Shown: in pieces, positions 6,896-14,559 of the stretch
Layout of the letters: each line of letters opens with the position of its first letter
Numbering within the stretch: the first letter of the stretch is position 1
Assembly (NCBI GenBank): GCA_944326055.1
Contig: CALVCT010000062.1
Coordinates: 1 to 44,567, forward strand
Reading direction: 5' to 3'
DNA length: 44,567 bases
Source: an uncultured Erysipelotrichaceae bacterium
GTDB taxonomy: Bacteria; Bacillota_I; Bacilli_A; Erysipelotrichales; Erysipelotrichaceae
The notes under the pieces: generated by a model
The model's database searches: none
The model's input: the letters and a program-made list of their open reading frames with translations, nothing else
What the model was told of the DNA's origin: nothing
Position numbers and translations under genes: made by a program

Positions 6896-8727
6896 TGGCT
6901 GAAAAGTTTGAAGAAAAAGATTTTACTGAAGAAGGTTTTAATTTTCAGATCTGGGTCAAGATGGCCAAACTGTTCAGACCATTCATGGGCTTTTTAGCAA
7001 TCCAAGCACTATTACAGATCCTTATGGCGCTGATCGATGTCCTCATCCCATATCTCAACAAAGAAGCTATCGATACTTATACGAGCACAAGTGCCGCTTT
7101 AGATAGCTTATGGGGCTTTATCATCTTCTATGTCGTGATCATTTTGATCACTGGTGTTCTCAATCTCCTTTATTTCCGTGTTTGTGGAAAGACAGAAATG
7201 GGTTTTGGCGGTGATCTTAGAGACAAGTGCTTCCGTAAATTACAATCTCTATCCTTCTCTTATTTCGATACGACGCCGACAGGTTGGTTGATGGCACGTA
7301 TGACATCAGATATATCTAGGCTTGCAGAGATCTTAGCTTGGTCATTGACCGAACTGGCATGGGGCATCCCTGTCATGATCTTTTCAGGTTTCGTCATGTT
7401 TACGACGAATGTCAATATGACTTTGATCGTTTTAGCAGTCGCACCGATCTTAGCTATTCTTTCATACTATTTTCAGATCAGACAGCTCAAAGCTTATCGA
7501 CAAGTAAGAAAGGCTAATTCAAAGATCACTAACGATTTCAATGAAGGGATCAATGGCGCTAAGACCACAAAGACATTGAATCTGGAAGAACACAATTTTA
7601 ACGAATTTAAACAAGATACAGCAGAGATGAAACGTGTTTCGATCAAAGCTGTACATCTTGGCGCTACTTTTAGACCTTTGGTCCAGTTTATCTCTTCGAT
7701 CGCGATCGCAGCTATCATTTGGATAGGCGGAGACTTGGCTAATAGTGGTCTCATTGGCTTTGGAACGCTCATGATGTTCATCCAATATGCGCAACAATTC
7801 TATGAACCTGTCAGAATGGTCGCGATGCTACTATCAGAGTTCCAAATGGCACAGGCTTCTGGTGAACGTATAGTCTATCTTTTAGAAAGCGAGCCAACGA
7901 TCGTTGACAGTGATGAAGTGATCGCTAAATATGGCACGATCTTTGATCCAAAACCGGAGAATTATGAGTCGATCAAAGGCGATATCGAGTTCAAGGATGT
8001 CGATTTCAGCTATATTGAAGGTGAGAAAGTATTGGAGAACTTCAATTTGAAGATCAATGCAGGAGATACGATAGCTCTTGTTGGTGAGACTGGATCTGGA
8101 AAATCGACTATCGTCAATCTGATATGTCGCTTCTATGAACCAGTAAGTGGAGAATTACTCATCGATGGTACTGATTATCGTGAACGTTCGATCGGATGGC
8201 TACATTCAAAATTAGGATATGTTCTACAAGCTCCTCATCTCTTTAGTGGCACGATCAAGGAAAACGTTCGTTTCTCTAGGCTTGATGCAACTGACGAAGA
8301 GATTATCGAAGCATGTAAGCTCGTAAATGCCCACGATTTCATCATGAGTTTCGAGGATGGCTATGATACTGATGTAGGAGAGGGTGGATCTAGACTTTCA
8401 ACAGGTCAAAAACAATTGATCTCCTTTGCGAGAGCTGTATTGGCTGATCCAGCGATCTTCGTTTTAGATGAAGCTACTTCAAGTATCGACACTGAGACAG
8501 AGAAGATCATTCAATATGCGATAGAAAACATCATGAAGGAAAAGACTTCATTTGTAGTAGCGCATCGTCTCAGTACGATCGTCAATGCCGACAGGATCTT
8601 GGTCATCAAAAATGGTAAGATCATCGAAGATGGTAAGCACAATGAACTCTTAAAGCTTCATGGATATTATTATCGTCTTTACACTAACCAGTTCAATGAA
8701 GATCTTAAAGCAAAACTGTTGGCTTAG
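6895..8727 (+). CDS. ABC exporter half-transporter, catalytic partner subunit
   Basis: A half-transporter of about 610 residues with membrane helices over about 30-330 and an ATPase with Walker A GETGSGKST (about 398-406). The signature is LSTGQ (about 501-505) instead of LSGGQ. Walker B FVLDE has the catalytic Glu (about 526), and the switch His is kept in AHRLST. Its altered signature would face the Asp-type Walker B of the partner, while its own complete Walker site faces the partner's normal LSGGQ. That gives one degenerate and one consensus site. ATGs at 6892 and 6895 are both possible; GGAGG at 6883-6887 is better spaced for 6895. The N-terminal acidic extension is short. A terminator follows. 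Confidence 0.92.
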   Translation: MAEKFEEKDFTEEGFNFQIWVKMAKLFRPFMGFLAIQALLQILMALIDVLIPYLNKEAIDTYTSTSAALDSLWGFIIFYVVIILITGVLNLLYFRVCGKTEMGFGGDLRDKCFRKLQSLSFSYFDTTPTGWLMARMTSDISRLAEILAWSLTELAWGIPVMIFSGFVMFTTNVNMTLIVLAVAPILAILSYYFQIRQLKAYRQVRKANSKITNDFNEGINGAKTTKTLNLEEHNFNEFKQDTAEMKRVSIKAVHLGATFRPLVQFISSIAIAAIIWIGGDLANSGLIGFGTLMMFIQYAQQFYEPVRMVAMLLSEFQMAQASGERIVYLLESEPTIVDSDEVIAKYGTIFDPKPENYESIKGDIEFKDVDFSYIEGEKVLENFNLKINAGDTIALVGETGSGKSTIVNLICRFYEPVSGELLIDGTDYRERSIGWLHSKLGYVLQAPHLFSGTIKENVRFSRLDATDEEIIEACKLVNAHDFIMSFEDGYDTDVGEGGSRLSTGQKQLISFARAVLADPAIFVLDEATSSIDTETEKIIQYAIENIMKEKTSFVVAHRLSTIVNADRILVIKNGKIIEDGKHNELLKLHGYYYRLYTNQFNEDLKAKLLA

Positions 8728-8742
8728 ACTTAAATTAAAGTT

Positions 8743-8770
8743 AAAATCTAGCTTAATGCTAGATTTTATT
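8743..8770 (+). terminator. Terminator of the ktr-ABC operon
   Basis: AAAATCTAGC (8743-8752) pairs perfectly with GCTAGATTTT (8758-8767) around a 5-base loop, with T-rich sequence following. It starts 15 bases after the ABC gene stop and ends just before the lspA promoter. Confidence 0.8.
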
Positions 8771-8771
8771 A

Positions 8772-8777
8772 TAGAAT
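8772..8777 (+). promoter_or_regulatory. -10 box of a probable lspA promoter
   Basis: TAGAAT at 8772-8777 follows directly on the terminator. Transcription would start near 8784, only about 2 bases before the ATG at 8786. No good -35 box is seen, so the call is tentative. Confidence 0.35.
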
Positions 8778-8785
8778 AATGGAGC

Positions 8786-9268
8786 ATGTTAGTAAGTTAT
8801 TTGATACAGATCGTTTTGATCGTTTTATTGTTTGCTTTAGATCAGCTGTCCAAGCTTTTGGTAACGATGAATATGTCGTTGGGTTCATCGATCACGATCA
8901 TTGATGGCTTTTTCAATATCACATATGTACGTAATACAGGAGCAGGATTTTCGATACTTGAGGGACATATGGAGTTTTTTTATGCGATCACGATCGTCGC
9001 CTTGATCTTTTTGATCTACCTTTTGATCAGATCGCAAAAAGATCCATGGTACTCAAAGATATCTTTCGTTCTAATGATCGGTGGTACTCTTGGCAATTTT
9101 TATGACCGTTTAGTGAACCGATATGTCGTCGACTTTTTAGATTTCGATATCTTTGGTTATGATTATCCGATCTTCAATCTAGCTGATGTCTTCTTAGTCA
9201 TTGGTGTTGGACTTTTCATCATAAGTTATATTCTTGAAAGAAAAGAAAGGAACCGCTATGAACTATAA
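8786..9268 (+). CDS. lspA: Prolipoprotein signal peptidase (signal peptidase II)
   Basis: A 160-residue four-helix membrane aspartyl protease that removes signal peptides from lipid-modified prolipoproteins. Family motifs are present: LDQLSK, VRNTGAGF, GGTLGNFYDR (usually GNLIDR), and the catalytic aspartates in VVDFLDF and FNLADVFLVIG. The only plausible start, ATG 8786, has GGAG just one base upstream, too close for a normal RBS. A TAGAAT box at 8772 suggests near-leaderless initiation. It overlaps the RluD-type gene by 11 bases. A candidate substrate, a lipoprotein, is encoded at 20188. Confidence 0.95.
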   Translation: MLVSYLIQIVLIVLLFALDQLSKLLVTMNMSLGSSITIIDGFFNITYVRNTGAGFSILEGHMEFFYAITIVALIFLIYLLIRSQKDPWYSKISFVLMIGGTLGNFYDRLVNRYVVDFLDFDIFGYDYPIFNLADVFLVIGVGLFIISYILERKERNRYEL

Positions 9269-10166
9269 GCTTGAAGTAGTGTGTGATGAAAAGGTGCGTC
9301 TTGATGCCTATATCGCTAAAGTGACGGACATATCTAGATCGAAAGTACAAAATCTGATCAAAGAAAAAAAGATTATCCTCAATGACCATATCGCGATCGC
9401 TAAAGAACCTGTATCTCAAGGTGACATCATCGAATTTACATATGAAGAGCCAAAAGAGATCGATGTAAAGCCATTTAAGATGGATCTTAAGATCATTTAT
9501 GAAGATGAAGATCTCTTGGTCATCGATAAGCCTAAGGGACTTGTTACACATCCAGCACCTGGCAACTATGACAACACACTCGTCAATGGTCTCAAGGCCT
9601 ACACCGATGAGTTAAGCGAAGTCAATGGCAGCTTTAGGCCAGGTATCGTCCATCGTCTTGATAAAGATACCTCAGGACTTCTCGTGGTCGCTAAAAATGA
9701 CAAGGCACATGTCTTTTTAGCCCAAGAATTGAAGACAAAAGAGTGTTATCGACGTTATTATGCGATCTGTAGAGGTATCATCGAGCATGATGAAGCTGTC
9801 ATCGATGCGCCTATAGCTCGTGATAAAAAAGATAGACAGAAGATGGCTGTTTTAGCAAACGGTAAAGATGCGATCACTGAATTTAAGGTCTTAGATCGTT
9901 TTGATGATTCAACATTACTCGATGTTGAACTCAAAACAGGACGCACTCATCAGATCCGTGTCCATATGGCATATATCGGACATCCTGTACTCAATGATCC
10001 AAAGTATGACCCAAAACACGTCTTTTCTACGATGGGACAGTATCTGCACGCTTACTATCTAAGCTTTATCCACCCAACAAAAAAAGAACGTATGACTTTT
10101 ACGACAGAGATGCCAGTATACATGCAAGAATATATCAAGAGGAAAAAAGATGAACGAGTCATATAA
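9258..10166 (+). CDS. rluD: 23S rRNA pseudouridine synthase, RluD/RluA family
   Basis: A 302-residue protein with an N-terminal S4 RNA-binding domain (about 1-75) and a RluA-type catalytic domain. The catalytic Asp is in HRLDKDTSGLLVVAK, and the RTHQIRVHM motif follows downstream. By family it converts uridines in 23S rRNA helix 69 or a related site; the exact site is not deducible. ATG 9258 was chosen because AGAAAGG lies 7 bases upstream; an upstream TTG lacks an RBS. Gene order lspA-rluD is typical of Firmicutes. Its 3' end overlaps the rhomboid gene. Confidence 0.93.
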   Translation: MNYKLEVVCDEKVRLDAYIAKVTDISRSKVQNLIKEKKIILNDHIAIAKEPVSQGDIIEFTYEEPKEIDVKPFKMDLKIIYEDEDLLVIDKPKGLVTHPAPGNYDNTLVNGLKAYTDELSEVNGSFRPGIVHRLDKDTSGLLVVAKNDKAHVFLAQELKTKECYRRYYAICRGIIEHDEAVIDAPIARDKKDRQKMAVLANGKDAITEFKVLDRFDDSTLLDVELKTGRTHQIRVHMAYIGHPVLNDPKYDPKHVFSTMGQYLHAYYLSFIHPTKKERMTFTTEMPVYMQEYIKRKKDERVI

Positions 10167-11346
10167 ACTATACCAACTTATGCACTTCTTTGTGATGAAA
10201 TTCTCCTACAGGATCTTGAATGTACAAGGTCAAAAGAACGATGAACTTTTTTTGATCTCACCATCACATAGCTTATATCCACTGATAAGGATCACACTAT
10301 CATCTATTGAACAGGTTACTTTTGATAAAGATCGCTTGCATATGATAGCTGACAACATCTTTTATCAGATGCATATAAAGACTGGGCGTCTTTTGGATAT
10401 CCACATCTTTCAAGATGAGATCTTGGATCACGAAGAGTTCGATTCCGTCGCACTAGATCTTGATTATTACGCGGGACTGGAACTCAATGATATCTATCCT
10501 GGCATCAAAAGCGTCTTGCATAAAGTAGCTGATCCTTCAAAAGAGATCGAGCGCATAATGCGCGATTTAGCTGAGTATAGTAAAGCTAGTAATGTTCAAA
10601 AAAAGAAGATCAAAAGACGCGATCTTCCTATCGTGACATATGTGACGATCGCGATCTGTCTTATCTTTTTTATCTTGACTTTTCTACTAGAACGTAATTA
10701 TGCCAGTGTCGATTCTCTTATCGCTTTAGGGGCTAATTATAAGACTTTTACTGTAGGTCTACATGAATTCTGGCGTCTTTTGACAAGTGGGTTTTTACAC
10801 AGTGGCATCTTTCATTTGATATTCAATATGTTGTCGCTGTATAGTCTTGGACGTATCATGGAGCCATCGATGGGTTCACTTAAATTCGCACTTACGCTTT
10901 TTGGATCACTTATCGTTGCTTCTTTGACTTCTTTAGCTTTTAGCGATAATACGATATCTGTAGGTCTCAGTGGGGGTCTTTATGGACTCTTCGCGATCTA
11001 TCTTATCAATGCGTATTATTCACACACACTAAGTAGTCAAGGAGCCATTCAAGTTATACTGATAAATGTCTTGATCAATTTCATAGGCGGTGTTGATTTC
11101 ATGGCTCATATTGGCGGACTTATAGCCGGCATCGTCTTCTATTTTATCTTTCTAAAGAAACAAAATGTCATTATCTACTTATGCTTACTAGTCGTCCTTG
11201 TTTGGCGTGTCTATATATTGAAGACTCCGTATACGATATACGGCGGAACCGATCTTGCGGTCGTTGAGATCTATCGCGATCTTGGACTTGAGGGGCATGC
11301 AGATAGGATACAAAGCGAACTATTTACAGTATGGAGTGAGAACTGA
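10150..11346 (+). CDS. gluP: Rhomboid intramembrane serine protease, GluP/YqgP-like
   Basis: A 398-residue rhomboid protease with a soluble N-terminal domain (about 1-155) followed by the membrane core. The catalytic dyad is Ser274 in GLSGG and His320 in AHIGG. The oxyanion-region HxxxN motif is at 222-226. In Bacillus subtilis the homologue YqgP cleaves membrane proteins, including a magnesium transporter with FtsH; its N-terminal domain binds metal. Here that domain is divergent and its role is inferred by size and position. The ATG lies within the end of rluD, and the stop overlaps the comEB start (TGATG). Confidence 0.9.
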   Translation: MNESYKLYQLMHFFVMKFSYRILNVQGQKNDELFLISPSHSLYPLIRITLSSIEQVTFDKDRLHMIADNIFYQMHIKTGRLLDIHIFQDEILDHEEFDSVALDLDYYAGLELNDIYPGIKSVLHKVADPSKEIERIMRDLAEYSKASNVQKKKIKRRDLPIVTYVTIAICLIFFILTFLLERNYASVDSLIALGANYKTFTVGLHEFWRLLTSGFLHSGIFHLIFNMLSLYSLGRIMEPSMGSLKFALTLFGSLIVASLTSLAFSDNTISVGLSGGLYGLFAIYLINAYYSHTLSSQGAIQVILINVLINFIGGVDFMAHIGGLIAGIVFYFIFLKKQNVIIYLCLLVVLVWRVYILKTPYTIYGGTDLAVVEIYRDLGLEGHADRIQSELFTVWSEN

Positions 11347-11837
11347 TGAAGAGAGAAAACGTCATTGATTGGGATGAGTATTTTATGGGCCTAGCTCATC
11401 TAAGTGCGAAACGCAGTAAAGACCCAAATACACAAGTCGGTGCCTGTATCGTTGACAAGAGACACCGTGTCGTTTCGATAGGTTATAACGGCATGCCTTT
11501 TGGTTGCGATGATGATGTCTATGCTTGGGAAAGAGAAGGTGACTACTTAAAGACGAAATATCCATATGTCGTTCATGCAGAGCTCAATGCGATACTCAAT
11601 GCTTCAAGGCCATTGGATGATTGTGTTTTATATGTTTCTTTATTTCCGTGCAATGAATGTGCTAAAGCCATCATTCAAAGTGGCATCAAAGAAGTCGTCT
11701 ATGAGGATGACAAGTACGCAGATGAGAAGACGACCATCGCTTCTAAACGTATGATGAGGGATGCTGGTATCTCACTTAGGAGACTCGACTATCGCGTTTT
11801 AGTCGATATCAAAAAGCTAGGCTTAAATGAAGATTAA
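11346..11837 (+). CDS. comEB: dCMP deaminase, ComEB family
   Basis: A 163-residue zinc deaminase predicted to convert dCMP to dUMP for thymidylate synthesis. The zinc site is visible as HAE at residues 77-79 (catalytic E79) and PCNEC with C102 and C105. The N-terminal motif SKDPNTQVGACIV is typical. In B. subtilis the gene is comEB, between comEA and comEC. Here it has moved away: comEA and comEC lie at 33-35 kb. Its start overlaps the rhomboid stop, so it is translationally coupled. Confidence 0.93.
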   Translation: MKRENVIDWDEYFMGLAHLSAKRSKDPNTQVGACIVDKRHRVVSIGYNGMPFGCDDDVYAWEREGDYLKTKYPYVVHAELNAILNASRPLDDCVLYVSLFPCNECAKAIIQSGIKEVVYEDDKYADEKTTIASKRMMRDAGISLRRLDYRVLVDIKKLGLNED

Positions 11838-11842
11838 AATTG

Positions 11843-11851
11843 TGGTAGAAT
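11843..11851 (+). promoter_or_regulatory. Extended -10 promoter upstream of nusB
   Basis: TGG followed by TAGAAT (11846-11851) ends 7 bases before the nusB ATG at 11859. The predicted transcript start is at or next to the A of the ATG. The -35 region is weak. Confidence 0.4.
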
Positions 11852-11858
11852 CATATAT

Positions 11859-12230
11859 ATGAAAAGACATGAAGCTAGAGAAAAACTGATCATCAGTGTC
11901 TATCAGTATCTATTGCTTGGTGGATCATTAGATGAATTAGTTCACAAAAATTTTGATGAAGAGATCATCGATCCATATACTGAGACGATCAAAGAAACGA
12001 TCTTAGAAAAGAAAAATGAATATATCGAGCGTATAACGTCTCATCTTAAGAATTGGACCTTCGATCGCCTTGGTTATCTTGATCAGGCTATCTTACTTGT
12101 AGCGATAGCAGAACTAGATCTTAAAGAGAACGATAAAGCGGTCATCATCGACGAAGCGGTATCGATAGCTAAGACCTATTGTGATGAGAAGTCATACAGT
12201 TATATCAATGGAGTGCTTGATAAGATATGA
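11859..12230 (+). CDS. nusB: Transcription antitermination factor NusB
   Basis: A 123-residue all-helical RNA-binding protein that joins NusE (S10) on boxA to promote antitermination in rRNA operons. The N-terminal KRHEAREKLIISVYQYLL and C-terminal AVIIDEAVSIAKTYCDEKSYSYINGVLDKI-type helix are characteristic of the family (shown here in outline). No Shine-Dalgarno sequence is visible before the ATG; a TAGAAT box just upstream suggests a leaderless transcript, or coupling to comEB 21 bases upstream. The stop overlaps the xseA start. Confidence 0.93.
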   Translation: MKRHEAREKLIISVYQYLLLGGSLDELVHKNFDEEIIDPYTETIKETILEKKNEYIERITSHLKNWTFDRLGYLDQAILLVAIAELDLKENDKAVIIDEAVSIAKTYCDEKSYSYINGVLDKI

Positions 12231-13555
12231 GAACGGTCAGTGTCTATGACCTTGTACACTATCTAAAGAATACTCTTGATTCTGATAAACGGATCCAAAA
12301 CATTTTAGTAAGTGGTGAGATCAGTAATCTTACGAACCATTTCAGTGGTCATCTTTATTTTACACTTAAAGATGATAAGGCAAAGATCAGCTGTGTCATG
12401 TTTCGTAGTAGCGCTAGTAAGCTCTTATTCATTCCTAAAAACGGTGATCATGTGGTCATCAGGTGCAATATCTCAGTATTTGAAGCTACAGGACAGATGC
12501 AGGCTTATGCTTTAGAGATGAAACCTGATGGCATCGGAGAACTCTATTTGCGCTATGAAGAACTAAAAAGAAAGTTAGCTGATGCAGGCTATTTTTCTGA
12601 AGAACATAAGATAAAAGTAACTTCTTACCCGATGCATGTTGCGATCTTGTGTGGCGATAGATCTGCTGCTTTAAGTGATATCATGACTTGTTTTAAAAGA
12701 AGATGGCCGATCTGTCACTATGATATATACCCCGTCTTAGTGCAAGGTGAAGGGAGCGCTAAAGATATCATCGATACACTTAAAATAGTCGATGACAAAG
12801 ACTATGATGCGATCATATTAGCTCGTGGTGGTGGCTCTTTAGAGGATATTTGGTCTTTCAATGATGAAGGATTAGCAAAGACGATCTATGAACTTAAGAC
12901 TTTCATCGTTACTGGTATCGGCCACGAACAAGACTTTACGATCGCAGATTTCGTTGCTGATCTAAGAGCACCGACACCAACAGCTGCTGTTGAGCTCATA
13001 ACGCCTAATATCAAAGATATATTGGTCGATATTAAAGATTACCACAAGCGTCTTAAAGTCGCTTTTGATCGTCGTTTAAAAAGCGCAAAGACCGATCTTG
13101 AGACTATAAAGGGCAGTATCATCTTTAAAGAGCCAAGTTATATCATCAAAAAACAAGCACAATACTTCGACAATCTCTCACTTCGGATGATCAATCACGA
13201 AGTCAGATTAAAAGATATGAATAAGCAAATATCTTTAAAGATAATATCGATCGCTCATGCCTTGCATCTAAGATTAGACCGTGTAACGAACCTCTTAGAA
13301 AATAAAGAAGAGTTGATGAAACGAGTCATCGACCAGCGCAAGATCGATAAAGAACTCTTACTTAAACGCTATGAAACTCTTTTAAGAGCTTATAGTCATG
13401 AAAAGACTCTTGAAAGAGGATTCAGTATCGTTATGAAGGATGATAAAGTACTAAAAGATGTCTCTGATCTTAAGATTCAAGATGAGATAGAGATCAGATT
13501 ATATAAAGGAACGCTCAAAGCAGAGATAAAGGAGATCAAAGATGGCAAAGTTTGA
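12227..13555 (+). CDS. xseA: Exodeoxyribonuclease VII large subunit
   Basis: A 442-residue catalytic subunit of exonuclease VII, which degrades single-stranded DNA from both ends. It has an N-terminal OB fold (about 1-100), a catalytic domain containing LARGGGSLEDIW and GIGHEQDFTIADFVADLRAPTP, and a long coiled-coil C-terminus that binds XseB. Length is normal for Firmicutes. The ATG overlaps the nusB stop (ATGA), and the end overlaps xseB by 14 bases, so the subunits are translationally coupled. Confidence 0.95.
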   Translation: MRTVSVYDLVHYLKNTLDSDKRIQNILVSGEISNLTNHFSGHLYFTLKDDKAKISCVMFRSSASKLLFIPKNGDHVVIRCNISVFEATGQMQAYALEMKPDGIGELYLRYEELKRKLADAGYFSEEHKIKVTSYPMHVAILCGDRSAALSDIMTCFKRRWPICHYDIYPVLVQGEGSAKDIIDTLKIVDDKDYDAIILARGGGSLEDIWSFNDEGLAKTIYELKTFIVTGIGHEQDFTIADFVADLRAPTPTAAVELITPNIKDILVDIKDYHKRLKVAFDRRLKSAKTDLETIKGSIIFKEPSYIIKKQAQYFDNLSLRMINHEVRLKDMNKQISLKIISIAHALHLRLDRVTNLLENKEELMKRVIDQRKIDKELLLKRYETLLRAYSHEKTLERGFSIVMKDDKVLKDVSDLKIQDEIEIRLYKGTLKAEIKEIKDGKV

Positions 13556-13742
13556 AGACAGAATGAAAAGATTAGAAGAGATCGTAACTATCTTAGAGAA
13601 GGGTGATGAAGACCTCGACAAGTCTTTGAAACTTTTTGAAGAAGGTCTTCAATTATCTAAGCAGTTGAAAGACGAGCTCAAAGAATATGAAAAGAAGATC
13701 GAGGAGCTGACAAAAGATGACTCTGGATCTGAAACGATTTGA
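13542..13742 (+). CDS. xseB: Exodeoxyribonuclease VII small subunit
   Basis: A 66-residue helical-hairpin protein that binds in several copies to the XseA coiled coil and is needed for stable exonuclease VII. The sequence FEDRMKRLEEIVTILEKGD followed by LDKSLKLFEEG is the family signature. GGAG precedes the ATG. It overlaps xseA upstream and ispA downstream, keeping the usual xseA-xseB-ispA order. Confidence 0.94.
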   Translation: MAKFEDRMKRLEEIVTILEKGDEDLDKSLKLFEEGLQLSKQLKDELKEYEKKIEELTKDDSGSETI

Positions 13743-14559
13743 GAGATTCAAAGATGAATATCTAGCTAAACTTACATCATCGACGATAAGAGAAGCTATG
13801 ATATATAGTCTCGATGGTGGTAAGCGTTTTAGAGCTAGACTCATCTTTGCGCTTTTAAAGACAAGATCTATCGATGAAAAAAGAGGCTACCACTGTGCTT
13901 TAGCTTTAGAGATGATCCATGCTTATTCTTTGATCCATGATGATCTGCCATGTATGGATGATGATGATATGCGAAGAGGAAAAGCTTCATGCCATATCGC
14001 TTTTGGTGAAGCGAGTGCAGTACTGGCAGGTGATGCTCTATTGACTGAAGCTTTTCGTGTCATAACTTTAGATGAAGACCTAACGGCTGCCCAAAAAGTT
14101 TCGATCATCAATGACTATAGTTCTTTAGCTGGAGCTGAAGGTATGGTCTATGGTCAAGAGCTCGATCTTAAAAGTGAAGGTAAAGAACTCACTAAGGAGG
14201 AGATCATCACGATCGAAAGATACAAGACTGGTTGCCTTTTTAAAGCCGCTACTAGAGCAGCAAGTCGAATCCTTGAAGATGATGACCTCACTTTCTATGA
14301 TCGACTAGCTGATGAACTTGGTATCGTCTTTCAAATGCAAGACGATCTTTTCGATCTCACACGATCCACAGAAGAACTCGGTAAACCTGCTTGCTCAGAT
14401 CTTAAAGATGAGAAAGCTACAGCCTTAGCGATCTTTGATATATCTGAGCTTAAAGATGAACTAGATAGGCGTTTTGCGTATATAATAGGGGAGATAGAAA
14501 GTCATTTCATAGAGAACTTTGATATCTTAGGACTTATTCAAGAATTGAAAGACAGATGA
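13717..14559 (+). CDS. ispA: Polyprenyl (farnesyl/geranylgeranyl) diphosphate synthase
   Basis: A 280-residue prenyl-chain elongating enzyme that condenses isopentenyl diphosphate with allylic diphosphates. The first Asp-rich motif is DDLPCMD (residues 75-81) and the second is DDLFD (209-213). Both are intact, so the enzyme should be active. It supplies precursors for undecaprenyl phosphate and quinones. It starts within xseB and overlaps the DXS-like gene by ATGA. The intact state of this enzyme contrasts with the degenerate DXS homologue that follows. Confidence 0.94.
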   Translation: MTLDLKRFERFKDEYLAKLTSSTIREAMIYSLDGGKRFRARLIFALLKTRSIDEKRGYHCALALEMIHAYSLIHDDLPCMDDDDMRRGKASCHIAFGEASAVLAGDALLTEAFRVITLDEDLTAAQKVSIINDYSSLAGAEGMVYGQELDLKSEGKELTKEEIITIERYKTGCLFKAATRAASRILEDDDLTFYDRLADELGIVFQMQDDLFDLTRSTEELGKPACSDLKDEKATALAIFDISELKDELDRRFAYIIGEIESHFIENFDILGLIQELKDR

